Assembly (NCBI RefSeq): GCF_000797495.1
Contig: NZ_JTGN01000015.1
Span: 1 to 64,000 of the forward strand
Direction: 5' to 3'
DNA length: 64,000 nt
From: Robinsoniella peoriensis
Lineage (GTDB): Bacteria; Bacillota; Clostridia; Lachnospirales; Lachnospiraceae
Notes under the pieces: generated by a model
Databases searched by the model: none
What the model was told of the DNA's origin: nothing
Seen by the model: the letters and a program-made list of their open reading frames with translations, nothing else
Position numbers and translations under genes: made by a program
Shown here: positions 1-8,460 of the stretch, one piece after another
Position numbering within the stretch: position 1 is the first letter of the stretch
Layout of the letters: the number at the start of each line of letters is the position of its first letter

Positions 1-215
1 TCATAAATTGCTTTTAACAGCAGATATTTAAACATGCGGATAGGTGGAACTGCATTACGTCCGTTATCAAGACAATATTTATCAATTAACTCTTCATAAA
101 TAAATCCGAAGTTTACGAGTTCTTTTATCTGTCGGAGAAGATTATTCCTGGGAACCACCAATTCATATATTTTCATGTAGGAACTTAATACTAATTTTTG
201 TTGTTGATCTACCAT
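1..215 (-). CDS. Transposase, N-terminal fragment (IS1182/IS5-like)
   Basis: An ATG at 213-215 opens a frame of 71 complete codons to the window edge, beginning MVDQQQKLVLSSYMKIYEL and continuing with the VVPRNNLLRQI and PPIRMFKYLLLKA segments. These are typical of the N-terminal domain of IS1182/IS5-type transposases (InsH N-terminal/DUF772). Upstream is AAAGGCGGTG, a plausible ribosome site. The DDE catalytic domain would lie outside the window, so activity cannot be judged. Direction is leftward, away from the interrupted binding-protein gene. Confidence 0.7.
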   Translation of the reverse strand, partial: MVDQQQKLVLSSYMKIYELVVPRNNLLRQIKELVNFGFIYEELIDKYCLDNGRNAVPPIRMFKYLLLKAIY

Positions 216-286
216 AAAAACACCGCCTTTATTTGATACATACATTATATCAAAAATAGACGGTAATATCTACTTTTTCAGTGGCC
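1..286 (-). mobile_element. Insertion sequence end (partial, continues beyond the left edge)
   Basis: The 5' part of a transposase gene lies at the window edge. Its short leader runs into the 3' end of the neighbouring binding-protein gene, which stops abnormally early. Seen directly: the binding-protein reading frame changes from a typical sequence to five residues and a TAG stop around positions 270-286, immediately outside the transposase leader. Inference: the element's terminal repeat begins near 283-286 (reading GGCCACTGAAAAAGT on the minus strand). The other end is not in the window, so neither the inverted repeat nor a target duplication can be confirmed. Confidence 0.6.
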
Positions 287-1493
287 TCCATACGTCCATG
301 TTGCAGGGATCAAATCCAAGATTGTTCCATAAACCAATATTTCCATCTACACTGAGTTTTGCATAAGCAAGGAAATCCTTAGCCAGCTGAACATCGCTGC
401 ACTGATTGGTTACACAAGTACCTGTTCCGCCGCCGCCCACAGAGGATGGCATTCCTTCTTCCAGTACCGGAGCAGGAGCAATTGCAATTTTACCCTTTAA
501 GTCTGTCATATAGCTTGTATATCTGGACATCTGCCACATTGGCATAATCGCACAAGCAACTTCACCTGCATTATAATAAGCGTATGCTTCTTCCGTATCC
601 GGATTTCCGCCCGGAATAGTTGTAGCAACACCTGCCGTCTGAAGATCTTTTAAAGTTTCCAGACCTTTTTGTGCTTCCGGAATGTTTACATTTACATTGC
701 CTGCGTCATCAACCCAGTCTTTTTTCTGCTGTGCAATCAAATCATTTAACTGCCATAGTGCACTGGTATCTGCTGATATAATGTATTTACCGGTTGCTTC
801 TTTTAACTTAAGCCCTGCTTCTTTTAAATCAGCATAGGTTTTAATAGTTGTATAATCAATATCTGCGGCTTCTAACATCTCTGTGTTATAGAAAGCAACA
901 GTTGCACCAACGTGGCTTGGAATACCATAATTTTTTCCGTCCTTGCTGTAAAGCTCAATTCTGGAAGCTACAATATCCTCTCTGTATGGGTCAATCGCAT
1001 CATTTAATGCTTCTAACTGGGGTTCTCCCTTTAAGAAGTTTGCAAATTTGCCAAGTTCGATATCCACGATATCCGGTGCACCTTCCCCGGACTGAAGTGC
1101 AATCTGAAGTTTATTATGCATGTCTTCATATGGAAGAACATTTACATTTAAGCTGACCTGGCGGTCCGGATTTGCTTCATTCCATTTTTCAGCCATATCC
1201 TGAAAATGATTTCCGTGGAGTTCCACGAAAGTCCACATTTCCAGTTCTGTTGCATCTGCGCTTGCAGCTGTCGTTGCTTTTTCGGAATCTGCCGCTTCTG
1301 TTTCAGCCGCTGCCTTATCCGCTGCTTCATCCGTTGCTGCTGTCTCTGCTGCTTCTGTGCCCGCTGCCGTTGTCTCTGCTGTGGTATCTTTTGCTGCTTC
1401 TGTAGTTCCTGTACTGCCTCCGCATCCTGCAAGACTTGCAGCCGCCATTGCTGTTGCTAATAACACCCCTAATACTCTACTACGTTTTCTCAT
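270..1493 (-). CDS. Sugar ABC transporter substrate-binding lipoprotein, 3'-truncated by IS insertion
   Basis: 407 residues. The N-terminus is a lipoprotein signal with lipobox LAGC (lipidated Cys24), then a low-complexity Thr/Ala/Glu linker to about residue 80, then a CUT1-type solute-binding domain (MWTFVELHGNHF, DIVDIELGKFANFL, IPSHVGATVAFYN). It would sit on the outer face of the membrane and deliver an oligosaccharide to an ABC importer. From knowledge of the family, close relatives carry roughly 90-110 more residues after the NLGFDPCNMDVW region. Here the frame ends there with RPLKK and a TAG that appears to come from the inserted element. The gene starts 12 bases after the GH127 gene and shares its operon. 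The importer permeases expected downstream would lie beyond the insertion. The truncated protein is probably non-functional (inference). Confidence 0.8.
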   Translation of the reverse strand: MRKRSRVLGVLLATAMAAASLAGCGGSTGTTEAAKDTTAETTAAGTEAAETAATDEAADKAAAETEAADSEKATTAASADATELEMWTFVELHGNHFQDMAEKWNEANPDRQVSLNVNVLPYEDMHNKLQIALQSGEGAPDIVDIELGKFANFLKGEPQLEALNDAIDPYREDIVASRIELYSKDGKNYGIPSHVGATVAFYNTEMLEAADIDYTTIKTYADLKEAGLKLKEATGKYIISADTSALWQLNDLIAQQKKDWVDDAGNVNVNIPEAQKGLETLKDLQTAGVATTIPGGNPDTEEAYAYYNAGEVACAIMPMWQMSRYTSYMTDLKGKIAIAPAPVLEEGMPSSVGGGGTGTCVTNQCSDVQLAKDFLAYAKLSVDGNIGLWNNLGFDPCNMDVWRPLKK

Positions 1494-1505
1494 CTTTTTT
1501 CCTCC

Positions 1506-3443
1506 TTAGATAAACTCTTTCACCCATACTAACATTTCGCCTGTCTGGCGGTTCCCCCAGTATGGATAGGGTACAAACATTAACGGTAGACTTTCCATTG
1601 TGAGATCAGATTCCTTATATAGTTCGTTACTATGCCACCCATCTGTCATCACTTTTTTCCCTGCTGTCCGGATTACGGTAGTTCCTCCTAATAAATTTTC
1701 TTCATAACTCTCCTGCAGTTCCTGCTCCGGATCCAAAAATATTGCCGGAAGATTTTTACCATTATCCACTTCTTCCAGGCAATACACAACCGGACCCTTC
1801 ATGATTGCAACTTTGCCCACATCTTCTTTAACCAGGGGATTGGCACGCAATATTCTGGGAACTAGTGCAAATTTATAAACCAGCGAAGGATTTTTTCCTG
1901 AAATCATTACTTTTGCATAGCCTTTCTGAACTTCCGGATAAATTGCCTTTCCATCCAGTATAAGACCATACTCTTTCACGTATTCAGGTATCCGAATAGC
2001 CAACTCAAATTCCGCTTCATCTTCATTCTCAATCGTAATTTCTATCTTTCCATCATTGGGAAATGCTGTCTTCTGACTCAGGTGAACCGGGTGTCCTTCT
2101 ATCTCAACCACTGTCTCACTTGAGATAAACAGGTTGATCCAGATAGAAGATTTATCATAAAAATAAATGTATTCTCCAATGGATGCCAAGGTTCTGGCTA
2201 TATTTGGCGGACAGCATGCAACGCCAAACCATTTTTGACGAACCGGCTTTACATGCTCCATGGAAGTTCTTGGCATACAATTATCCGGCCATACCTCCAG
2301 CGGATTAACATAGAAAAAACTCTGTCCATCCATTGCCACACCGGATAAAAGTGTATTATACAGTGCACGTTCCACCACTTCCATATATTTTGCATCCCTT
2401 GTGATCTGTGCCATTCTTCTTCCAAAGAGTGCCAGTCCAATGGAGGCGCATGTTTCTGAGTAATTGCGGTTGTTAGGAAGATCATATCCTGTGGTAAAAC
2501 GTTCCAGTAACCCGGAACTGCCTATACTTCCCGTGATATACATTTTTTTATAAGAAATGTCATTCCATAAATTCTCACAGACCTGAAGCAGCTCTTTATC
2601 CTGATATTCATACGCCACATCCGCCATAGCACAGTACATATACACCGCCCGGACTGCATGCCCCTCTGCTGTATCCTGCTCCCGGACCGGCTTGTGTGAC
2701 TGGGAATAAAGAGGCAGGTAATTTTCAAATTCCGGGAAAATCCTCTTATAATCCGGTCTTTTTTCTTCCTCCAGGAAATAATTGGGCTCCCTGCCCCTGC
2801 GCTCCAGAAATTCTTTCGCCTGTGCAAGATAGGTTCGATTTCCGGTCACTTCATATAACTTCACAAGGCCAATTTCCACTTCCTGATGTCCGGGATAACC
2901 ATCTTTGTTATTTTCATTAGAAAACACTGTGCAGATCAGGTCAGCAAATTTGCAAATACAGTCTAAAAACTTTCGTTTACCGGTAGCATTGTAATAAGCA
3001 ACCGCTGCTTCCATCAGATGTCCTGCCGTATATAACTCATGACCTTCTTCCAGGTTACTCCAGCGTTTTTCCGGTTCTTTAATTGTAAAATATGTATTGA
3101 TATAGCCATCCGGCTGTTGCGCCGCTTCAATCAGATCAATTACTTCATCTGCTGTATTTTCCAGTTCTTTATCTGTGTGAGATGCCAGTGAAAGTGCAAC
3201 TGCTTCCAACCACTTTGCTACATCGGTATCCTGAAACACCACTCCGTAGAATTCACCGGTCTCTCTTTTTGCTGCAATTTTAAAATTCATTAACCCATGG
3301 CTTGTCTGGGCACCCGGTATTTTATCATTCAGAATATTCCACTGATATGGGATAATCGTACTTTTTACCAGGTCTATATATCTATCCCAATAGGAATCCC
3401 GTATCTTCGTACGGTTTAGTTGAACTAAGGTTAGTTTTTCCAT
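1506..3443 (-). CDS. GH127 beta-L-arabinofuranosidase
   Basis: 645 residues with no signal peptide, so probably cytoplasmic, acting on imported oligosaccharides. It has the hallmarks of the HypBA1 family (GH127): an (alpha/alpha)6 barrel with GSSGLLERF (Glu314), the ETCASIG motif (Glu330, Cys332) and the VACCPPNIART motif (Cys410, Cys411). By family knowledge, two Glu and three Cys coordinate zinc and one Cys is the nucleophile. All are present. Family members release beta-L-arabinofuranose from plant glycoproteins, although some GH127 enzymes act on other sugars. GGAGG precedes the ATG. First gene of an operon with the binding lipoprotein, behind a promoter carrying a LacI-type operator. Confidence 0.85.
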   Translation of the reverse strand: MEKLTLVQLNRTKIRDSYWDRYIDLVKSTIIPYQWNILNDKIPGAQTSHGLMNFKIAAKRETGEFYGVVFQDTDVAKWLEAVALSLASHTDKELENTADEVIDLIEAAQQPDGYINTYFTIKEPEKRWSNLEEGHELYTAGHLMEAAVAYYNATGKRKFLDCICKFADLICTVFSNENNKDGYPGHQEVEIGLVKLYEVTGNRTYLAQAKEFLERRGREPNYFLEEEKRPDYKRIFPEFENYLPLYSQSHKPVREQDTAEGHAVRAVYMYCAMADVAYEYQDKELLQVCENLWNDISYKKMYITGSIGSSGLLERFTTGYDLPNNRNYSETCASIGLALFGRRMAQITRDAKYMEVVERALYNTLLSGVAMDGQSFFYVNPLEVWPDNCMPRTSMEHVKPVRQKWFGVACCPPNIARTLASIGEYIYFYDKSSIWINLFISSETVVEIEGHPVHLSQKTAFPNDGKIEITIENEDEAEFELAIRIPEYVKEYGLILDGKAIYPEVQKGYAKVMISGKNPSLVYKFALVPRILRANPLVKEDVGKVAIMKGPVVYCLEEVDNGKNLPAIFLDPEQELQESYEENLLGGTTVIRTAGKKVMTDGWHSNELYKESDLTMESLPLMFVPYPYWGNRQTGEMLVWVKEFI

Positions 3444-3494
3444 AAATGCCTCCGTCCGTTTCTTATCGATACCAGCGCTTTGTCCTGCGGGTTT

Positions 3495-3510
3495 GATTAA
3501 ACGTTTTATC
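3495..3510. promoter_or_regulatory. LacI-family operator O1
   Basis: GATTAAACGTTTTATC is a near-perfect palindrome with a central CG, the usual shape of LacI/GalR operators. It lies 10 bases downstream of the -10 box of the GH127 promoter, where a bound repressor would block transcription. A copy with one mismatch occurs at 3678-3693 and a 13/16 match lies upstream of the lacI-type gene. Confidence 0.75.
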
Positions 3511-3520
3511 TGATATCGAT

Positions 3521-3549
3521 ACTATACTACAGTTTCCAAAATAATGCAA
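3521..3549 (-). promoter_or_regulatory. Sigma-A promoter of the GH127 operon
   Basis: On the minus strand, -35 TTGCAT (3544-3549), a 17-base spacer and -10 TATAGT (3521-3526). Transcription would start near 3514, inside or next to operator O1. Confidence 0.75.
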
Positions 3550-3570
3550 CACCTTTTTTCACAAAAATGA

Positions 3571-3609
3571 CAAAAAAAATATGTACATGCTAAATTACAT
3601 GTACATATT
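3571..3609 (-). terminator. Intrinsic terminator after the LacI-type gene
   Basis: A perfect 12-bp AT-rich stem (3578-3589 with 3598-3609, 8-base loop) is followed on the minus strand by eight T. It lies after the operator-like array and just upstream of the GH127 promoter, insulating that operon. Confidence 0.65.
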
Positions 3610-3677
3610 AACGTCTATATGTGAATATTTTATATATTATATATGCTGATGTGTCTATTAAATATCATTCTCCTTAC

Positions 3678-3794
3678 GATTAATCGTTTTATCTGAAGAT
3701 AGTTTTGTCTAATAATCCTTTTGTCCTCGGATTGTTTTATCCATTGATTGTTTTATCCATAGATCATTTTATCTACAGATCATTTTATCCACAG
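3678..3794. repeat. Operator O2 plus seven 16-bp tandem repeats of operator half-sites
   Basis: Seven contiguous 16-bp units run from 3683 to 3794. Examples are ATCGTTTTATCTGAAG, ATTGTTTTATCCATTG, ATTGTTTTATCCATAG, ATCATTTTATCTACAG and ATCATTTTATCCACAG. Each carries TTTT(A/G)TC, the right half of operator O1. The first unit is part of GATTAATCGTTTTATC (3678-3693), which matches O1 at 15 of 16 positions. The array overlaps the last eight codons and the stop of the regulator gene. It probably arose by tandem duplication of an operator and may serve as an auxiliary repressor-binding site (inference). Confidence 0.7.
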
Positions 3795-4812
3795 ACTGTC
3801 TTCTCTTCAATTTACACCTGATCTTGTAGGGATAACTCTGGTTTGCATCCAACGTTCCCTCCACCTCGTCCACCACAATTTCTGCTGCCTTTTTACCAAT
3901 TTCGTGAAGCGGCAGAGCCATTGTTGTAAGTGCCGGTTTGAATGCGGTGCTGAACTGCCTGTCATCGAACCCAATTAATGCAATATCCTTCCCAATCTCC
4001 AAACCATGATCATTCGCATAATCATAGACCCCCAATGCCATTACATCACTCATGGCAAAAATAGCCGTGACTTTTTCCTTCATCAGTTGCCCGCACGCCT
4101 CATATCCCATACTTCTCAGCCAGTTTCCGGTTACATTCAGCCCAGGGTTAAATAAAAGTTTATTTTCATATAATGCTTTCTGGTGTCCAACCATTCTGCC
4201 AAAGGTATGAAGACTGTCCTTGTCACCGGATATGACCCCGATCCGTTCATGACCTCCCCTGATCAGTTCCATGGTTGCTTCATACGCTGCCTGCTCATCA
4301 TCAAATACAACAGATGGAATCCGCTGGTCACCTGCAAATCCGTATGCCACAACCAATGGACATTTAAGCCCTCCCGGAATACTTTTAATTTCACGGCAGT
4401 GGGCGCCGATATAGATGATCCCCTCCACTTGTTTACTCTGCATAATCAGGAATTCCTCTTCCACCTGCTTTTTATAATCCTCATGATGGTAAAAAGCATT
4501 GTCATATTTCTTATACAGCCTTAAGTTCCCGAGAAGAAACGTATAATCCTTCTCTTCCAGATATTCATTAATGCCATCCACGATCTCCACACAGTTAAAT
4601 ACCGTCAGATCCTCTGTTATGATTCCAATTGTTCTGGAGTTTCGCTGTTTGAGATTCCGCGCCATCATATTTGGCACATAACCCATTTCTTTTGCCGTCT
4701 TTAGAATGCGCTCCTTCGTTTCTTCTCCAACCCGTCCCTTCCCATTCAGAATATTAGAAACCGTAGCAATTGAAACCCCGCATTCTTTTGCCACTTCTTT
4801 AATGGTTGCCAT
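3769..4812 (-). CDS. LacI-family transcriptional regulator
   Basis: 347 residues from the ATG at 4812, chosen because GGGGAGG lies just upstream and the LacI helix-turn-helix starts immediately (MATIKEVAKECGVSIATVSN). The upstream extension to 4902 lacks a ribosome site and covers the promoter. Residues 1-60 form the DNA-binding and hinge region (NILNGKGRVGEETKERIL). Residues 65-345 form the periplasmic-binding-like sensor domain (IGIITEDLTVF, HERIGVISGD, IALIGFDD). The effector sugar is unknown. Being adjacent to the GH127/binding-protein operon, with matching operators at both promoters, it probably represses that operon and itself. Its last codons overlap the 16-bp repeat array, so the C-terminal VDKMICR is encoded by repeat DNA. 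Confidence 0.85.
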   Translation of the reverse strand: MATIKEVAKECGVSIATVSNILNGKGRVGEETKERILKTAKEMGYVPNMMARNLKQRNSRTIGIITEDLTVFNCVEIVDGINEYLEEKDYTFLLGNLRLYKKYDNAFYHHEDYKKQVEEEFLIMQSKQVEGIIYIGAHCREIKSIPGGLKCPLVVAYGFAGDQRIPSVVFDDEQAAYEATMELIRGGHERIGVISGDKDSLHTFGRMVGHQKALYENKLLFNPGLNVTGNWLRSMGYEACGQLMKEKVTAIFAMSDVMALGVYDYANDHGLEIGKDIALIGFDDRQFSTAFKPALTTMALPLHEIGKKAAEIVVDEVEGTLDANQSYPYKIRCKLKRRQSVDKMICR

Positions 4813-4892
4813 AACTTTATATTCCTCCCCTGTGATATATTTTAGGAATAAACTTTTAGTAAAACTTTTAACTAAAACTCCTACTTCTTTTA

Positions 4893-4940
4893 AGTATAAC
4901 ACTAAATACTCTTTAAATTCAAGTGATAAAACGTTACACC
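4893..4940 (-). promoter_or_regulatory. Promoter of the LacI-type gene with operator-like O3
   Basis: Minus strand -35 TTGAAT (4917-4922), 18-base spacer, -10 TATACT (4893-4898). Immediately upstream is GATAAAACGTTACACC (4925-4940); its reverse complement matches O1 at 13 of 16 positions. A second imperfect inverted repeat (TTTAGT 4855-4860 / ACTAAA 4871-4876) lies in the leader. Autoregulation is likely. Confidence 0.55.
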
Positions 4941-5045
4941 TGAACCAAAGGGATTTACTCTATTGGCAGTTCCTATTGCATGCACAGAAATGTCCCTCTG
5001 ATTTCATCCGCCAGATAATAAACAGCCTCCAAATCCTGGGATATT

Positions 5046-5096
5046 AAAAAAATCAGGGGTGAAATCCTTTCGTATGGATTTCACCCCTGATTTTTT
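5046..5096. terminator. Bidirectional intrinsic terminator after glgB
   Basis: A 21-bp perfect stem (5047-5067 with 5076-5096, loop TTTCGTAT) flanked by A and T runs on both sides. It ends the glgB transcript on the minus strand. The rest of 4941-5135 shows no gene. Confidence 0.9.
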
Positions 5097-5135
5097 AATA
5101 TACAAGCCTTTTCACCAGGAACCGATTACTTCCCT

Positions 5136-7082
5136 TTAGAATTTAAACACCGCCACCCCATAGGCCGGCAGTTCATATCCAAAGGAATACGGCATACCGT
5201 CACATTCTTTCTTAACCGCCTTAAAGGTCTCGGGCTGAATTTTACCGGTTCCGCCAAACTCCTTGGCATTGCTGTCCAGAATCAGCTTATACTGTTTTCT
5301 TCTGGGCACTCCCACCCGGTAATCTTTTCTCTCCACCGGTGTGAAATTAATTACAAACAACAGATTGCTTTTTCCATTTTGTGAGTGCCGGATAAAACTA
5401 AAGATACTTCTTTCATTATCATTTGCATTCACCCACTCAAAACCATTCGGGTCATAATCATGGTCATACAGCGCAGGCGTCTTTTTATAGAGATGGAGCA
5501 GCGTTTTTACAAAATGCTGCATCTGGGCATGTCTCTCTTCACCCAGCAGGTACCAATCCAGTTCTCTTGCCTCACTCCATTCCTGGAACTGTGCAAATTC
5601 CTGACCCATAAACAAAAGCTTCTTACCCGGATGCCCGATCATAAACGAATAAGCTGCTTTCAAATTTGCAAACTTATCATCATACTGTCCCGGCATTTTG
5701 CTGATCATAGAGCATTTTAAATGTACCACCTCGTCGTGGGACAGCACCAGCACATATTTCTCAGCATAGGCATAGGTCATGGAAAACGTCATCTTATGAT
5801 GATTATACTGTCTGAAATAAGGATCCAGCTTCATATATTCCAGGAAGTCATTCATCCATCCCATATTCCATTTCATCGAAAAAGCCAGTCCATCTTCTTC
5901 CGCTTTTCCGGTTACTTTCGGCCATGCCGTCGACTCCTCCGCAATCATAAGCGTCCCATGATTACGCCCCAGAACAACTGTATTCAAATGTTTAAAAAAC
6001 TCAATTGCCTCCAGGTTTTTATTCCCACCGAATTTATTTGGCAGCCACTGACCATTTTCTCTTCCATAGTCCAGATACAAAATCGATGCCACTGCATCCA
6101 CCCGCAGTCCGTCAACATGATACTGCTCCACCCAGAAAAGTGCATTTGCAATCAGGAAATTTTTAACTTCACTTTTACCAAAATCAAAGACTTTCGTTCC
6201 CCAATCCGGATGTTCTCCTTTTTTGGGATCTGCATATTCGTATGTACTGGTTCCGTCAAACTCTGCAAGTCCATGGGCATCCTTTGGAAAATGTGCAGGA
6301 ACCCAGTCCAGAATGACACCAATTTTATTTTTATGCATGTAATTCACAAAATACATAAAATCTGCAGGCGTTCCATACCGGGAAGTGGGTGCATAATAGC
6401 CGGTGACCTGATACCCCCAGGAGCCGTCAAACGGATGCTCTGCAATTCCCATGAGCTCTACATGGGTATATCCCATTTCTTTTATATAATCCACCAGAGC
6501 ATGGGCAAGCTCCTTATAATTATAAAATCCATCTTCATCTCCGTCATGAAGGGGATGCTTTTTCCAGGATCCCGGATGCACTTCATAAATGGAAACCGGC
6601 TGCTCGTCCTGATTCGTCTGTGCACGTTTTGTAATCCAACCCGAGTCTCCCCACTTGAAATTGTTGATTTCCGCAATTCTGGACGCCGTTCCCGGTCTCA
6701 CTTCCGCCTGATTTCCATATGGATCTGCTTTGTATAATCCCCGTCCATCTTTGGCAGTAATATAATATTTATATAAATTGCCCACATTCGCCTCAGGTAT
6801 GAAAGCCTCATACACTCCTATGGGGTCTATACGCTTCATAGGATGTGCTTTTTCACTCCACCCGTTAAATTCACCGATTACACTCACATCAGCGGCATTT
6901 GGTGCCCAGACGGCGAAATAAACGCCGTCTTTTCCCTCTATTTTCTGTGGATGAGCTCCTAATTTTTTATAAATATCATAATGTGTTCCCTGACCAAACA
7001 GATACTGGTCTAAATCGCCAAACAAAAGCCCTTTGTTCTCAGCCTTCTTTGCTGTTCCTTTGGCCTGCTTTTTCTCTGCCAT
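5136..7082 (-). CDS. glgB: 1,4-alpha-glucan branching enzyme
   Basis: 648 residues, cytoplasmic. It makes alpha-1,6 branches in glycogen by cutting and transferring alpha-1,4 chains. A short Lys/Ala-rich tail (1-18) precedes a CBM48-type N-terminal domain (about 50-145, VYFAVWAPNAADVSVIGEFN), the GH13 subfamily 9 barrel (about 165-530) and an all-beta C-domain. Catalytic regions are intact: DWVPAHF (259-265), DGLRVDA with nucleophile Asp329, AEEST (381-385) with the acid/base Glu, and LSHDE (446-450). The ATG is four bases after the stop of the upstream amylase gene, so the two are co-translated. It is the last gene of a TetR-amylase-glgB operon. Confidence 0.95.
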   Translation of the reverse strand: MAEKKQAKGTAKKAENKGLLFGDLDQYLFGQGTHYDIYKKLGAHPQKIEGKDGVYFAVWAPNAADVSVIGEFNGWSEKAHPMKRIDPIGVYEAFIPEANVGNLYKYYITAKDGRGLYKADPYGNQAEVRPGTASRIAEINNFKWGDSGWITKRAQTNQDEQPVSIYEVHPGSWKKHPLHDGDEDGFYNYKELAHALVDYIKEMGYTHVELMGIAEHPFDGSWGYQVTGYYAPTSRYGTPADFMYFVNYMHKNKIGVILDWVPAHFPKDAHGLAEFDGTSTYEYADPKKGEHPDWGTKVFDFGKSEVKNFLIANALFWVEQYHVDGLRVDAVASILYLDYGRENGQWLPNKFGGNKNLEAIEFFKHLNTVVLGRNHGTLMIAEESTAWPKVTGKAEEDGLAFSMKWNMGWMNDFLEYMKLDPYFRQYNHHKMTFSMTYAYAEKYVLVLSHDEVVHLKCSMISKMPGQYDDKFANLKAAYSFMIGHPGKKLLFMGQEFAQFQEWSEARELDWYLLGEERHAQMQHFVKTLLHLYKKTPALYDHDYDPNGFEWVNANDNERSIFSFIRHSQNGKSNLLFVINFTPVERKDYRVGVPRRKQYKLILDSNAKEFGGTGKIQPETFKAVKKECDGMPYSFGYELPAYGVAVFKF

Positions 7083-7086
7083 CTTC

Positions 7087-8445
7087 TCACCCCTGGTTTA
7101 TTTTTATAATTACGCTTCCACACGCTTTTAATTCTACCGTAATCTTACCGCCATCTGCCGCAACTGCTTCTCCGGTAACAGCATCCATGCAGCTTTTTGC
7201 TTCCACCGGCAATGATATAGTCATCACAGCTGCATTCTCATCATTATTAACTGCAACAATAACCGCTTCCTTCTCCCAGATCCTGGCAAAAGCATACTGG
7301 CGGTTAGTCAATGCCAGCTCCCTGTATTTTCCGCCTGCAAGCGCCTGGTTCCCTTTACGGATTTCACCAAGCTCTTTTAAATGCCTGATAATTTCAGGAT
7401 GCTGATTATTCTTCTCACATTCTTCCAGTACCAGATGCGGTCTCAGCGGATCATCATTTCCGCCCTCTTTCTTACCTTCAATTCCCCATTCAGATCCATA
7501 ATAGATGGAGGGAATTCCCGGCAGCGTATAGAGCAGCGTATATACCAGATTAATGTGTTCCTTATTCGTCAGCTTGCTCATAATGCGGTCCACATCATGA
7601 TTATCTACAAAAGAATACAGTGTTCTTCCCTTATAGATCCCGCCATTTTCATCGAACTCACGCTTGACCGTATGGGCAATTTCAAAATAATTATGATCAT
7701 TATGCCCGGAATACAAACCCTTGTGAAGTTCATAATTGGTAGTAGCGTGTAAGACTTCATCATTTGCCCATTTACCGTAATCTCCGTGGATGACTTCACC
7801 CATCAGCCAGAAATCTTTTTTCTCAGCTGCCGTAACCCTGCGCATCTCTTTCATAAAGTCAAAATCCAGACAGTCTGCACAGTCCAGACGGATACCGTCA
7901 ATATCAAATTCCTCAATCCAAAAACGAATTACGTCCAGCAGATAATCCCGCACCGCGCCTTCACACAGATTCAGATTCACCAATTCAAAACAGTTTCTCC
8001 ATGCTTCATATCCGAAACCGTCATTATATGGCGTATTCCATCCAAAATTAATACCCTTATACCAGTTCCGGTAAGGTGAATTCTCCCTGTTCTGCTTAAT
8101 ATCCTGAAATGCAAAGAATTCCCTTCCCGTATGGTTGAACACCCCGTCGACAATCACCTTGATTCCTTCTCCATGGGCCATCTCCACAAATTTCTTAAAA
8201 TCTTCGTTGTCACCAAGGCGCCTGTCGACTACTTTATAATCCTTTGTATCATAACCATGTGTGGTAGATTCAAATAACGGCCCTATATAAATTGCAGTAC
8301 ACCCAATTTCTTTTATATGCGCCAACCAGGCAAATAATTCCTCAAATCGGTGGATTATTTCATTTTCTTTGTTTTCTTTTGGTGCCCCTGTCATTCCCAG
8401 GGGATACATATGATAAAATACTGCCTCTTCATACCATTTACTCAT
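7087..8445 (-). CDS. Cytoplasmic alpha-amylase family GH13 glycosidase
   Basis: 452 residues from the ATG at 8445. AGGAG lies 10 bases upstream of this codon, whereas a TTG three codons earlier is only one base from it. No signal peptide. All GH13 motifs are present: DGVFNH (103-108), GIRLDCAD with nucleophile Asp188, GEV with acid/base Glu217, and FVDNHD with Asp284 (numbered from the chosen start). The short form lacks CBM domains and resembles intracellular maltodextrin-active amylases. Paired directly with glgB, it probably trims or recycles glycogen and maltodextrins. Exact linkage preference cannot be read from sequence. Start is 15 bases after the TetR stop. Confidence 0.85.
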   Translation of the reverse strand: MSKWYEEAVFYHMYPLGMTGAPKENKENEIIHRFEELFAWLAHIKEIGCTAIYIGPLFESTTHGYDTKDYKVVDRRLGDNEDFKKFVEMAHGEGIKVIVDGVFNHTGREFFAFQDIKQNRENSPYRNWYKGINFGWNTPYNDGFGYEAWRNCFELVNLNLCEGAVRDYLLDVIRFWIEEFDIDGIRLDCADCLDFDFMKEMRRVTAAEKKDFWLMGEVIHGDYGKWANDEVLHATTNYELHKGLYSGHNDHNYFEIAHTVKREFDENGGIYKGRTLYSFVDNHDVDRIMSKLTNKEHINLVYTLLYTLPGIPSIYYGSEWGIEGKKEGGNDDPLRPHLVLEECEKNNQHPEIIRHLKELGEIRKGNQALAGGKYRELALTNRQYAFARIWEKEAVIVAVNNDENAAVMTISLPVEAKSCMDAVTGEAVAADGGKITVELKACGSVIIKINQG

Positions 8446-8460
8446 TTCCGTCAATCTCCT

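Noticed and set aside
3683-3794. CRISPR array
   Set aside because: The 16-bp units are contiguous without unique spacers and match a LacI operator half-site.
4813-4902. N-terminal extension of the LacI-type protein
   Set aside because: Covers the promoter region and lacks a ribosome site; LacI proteins begin at the helix-turn-helix.
5721-6737. 338-codon plus-strand frame opposite glgB
   Set aside because: Codon-pattern shadow of the well-supported branching enzyme; composition is implausible and there is no ribosome site.
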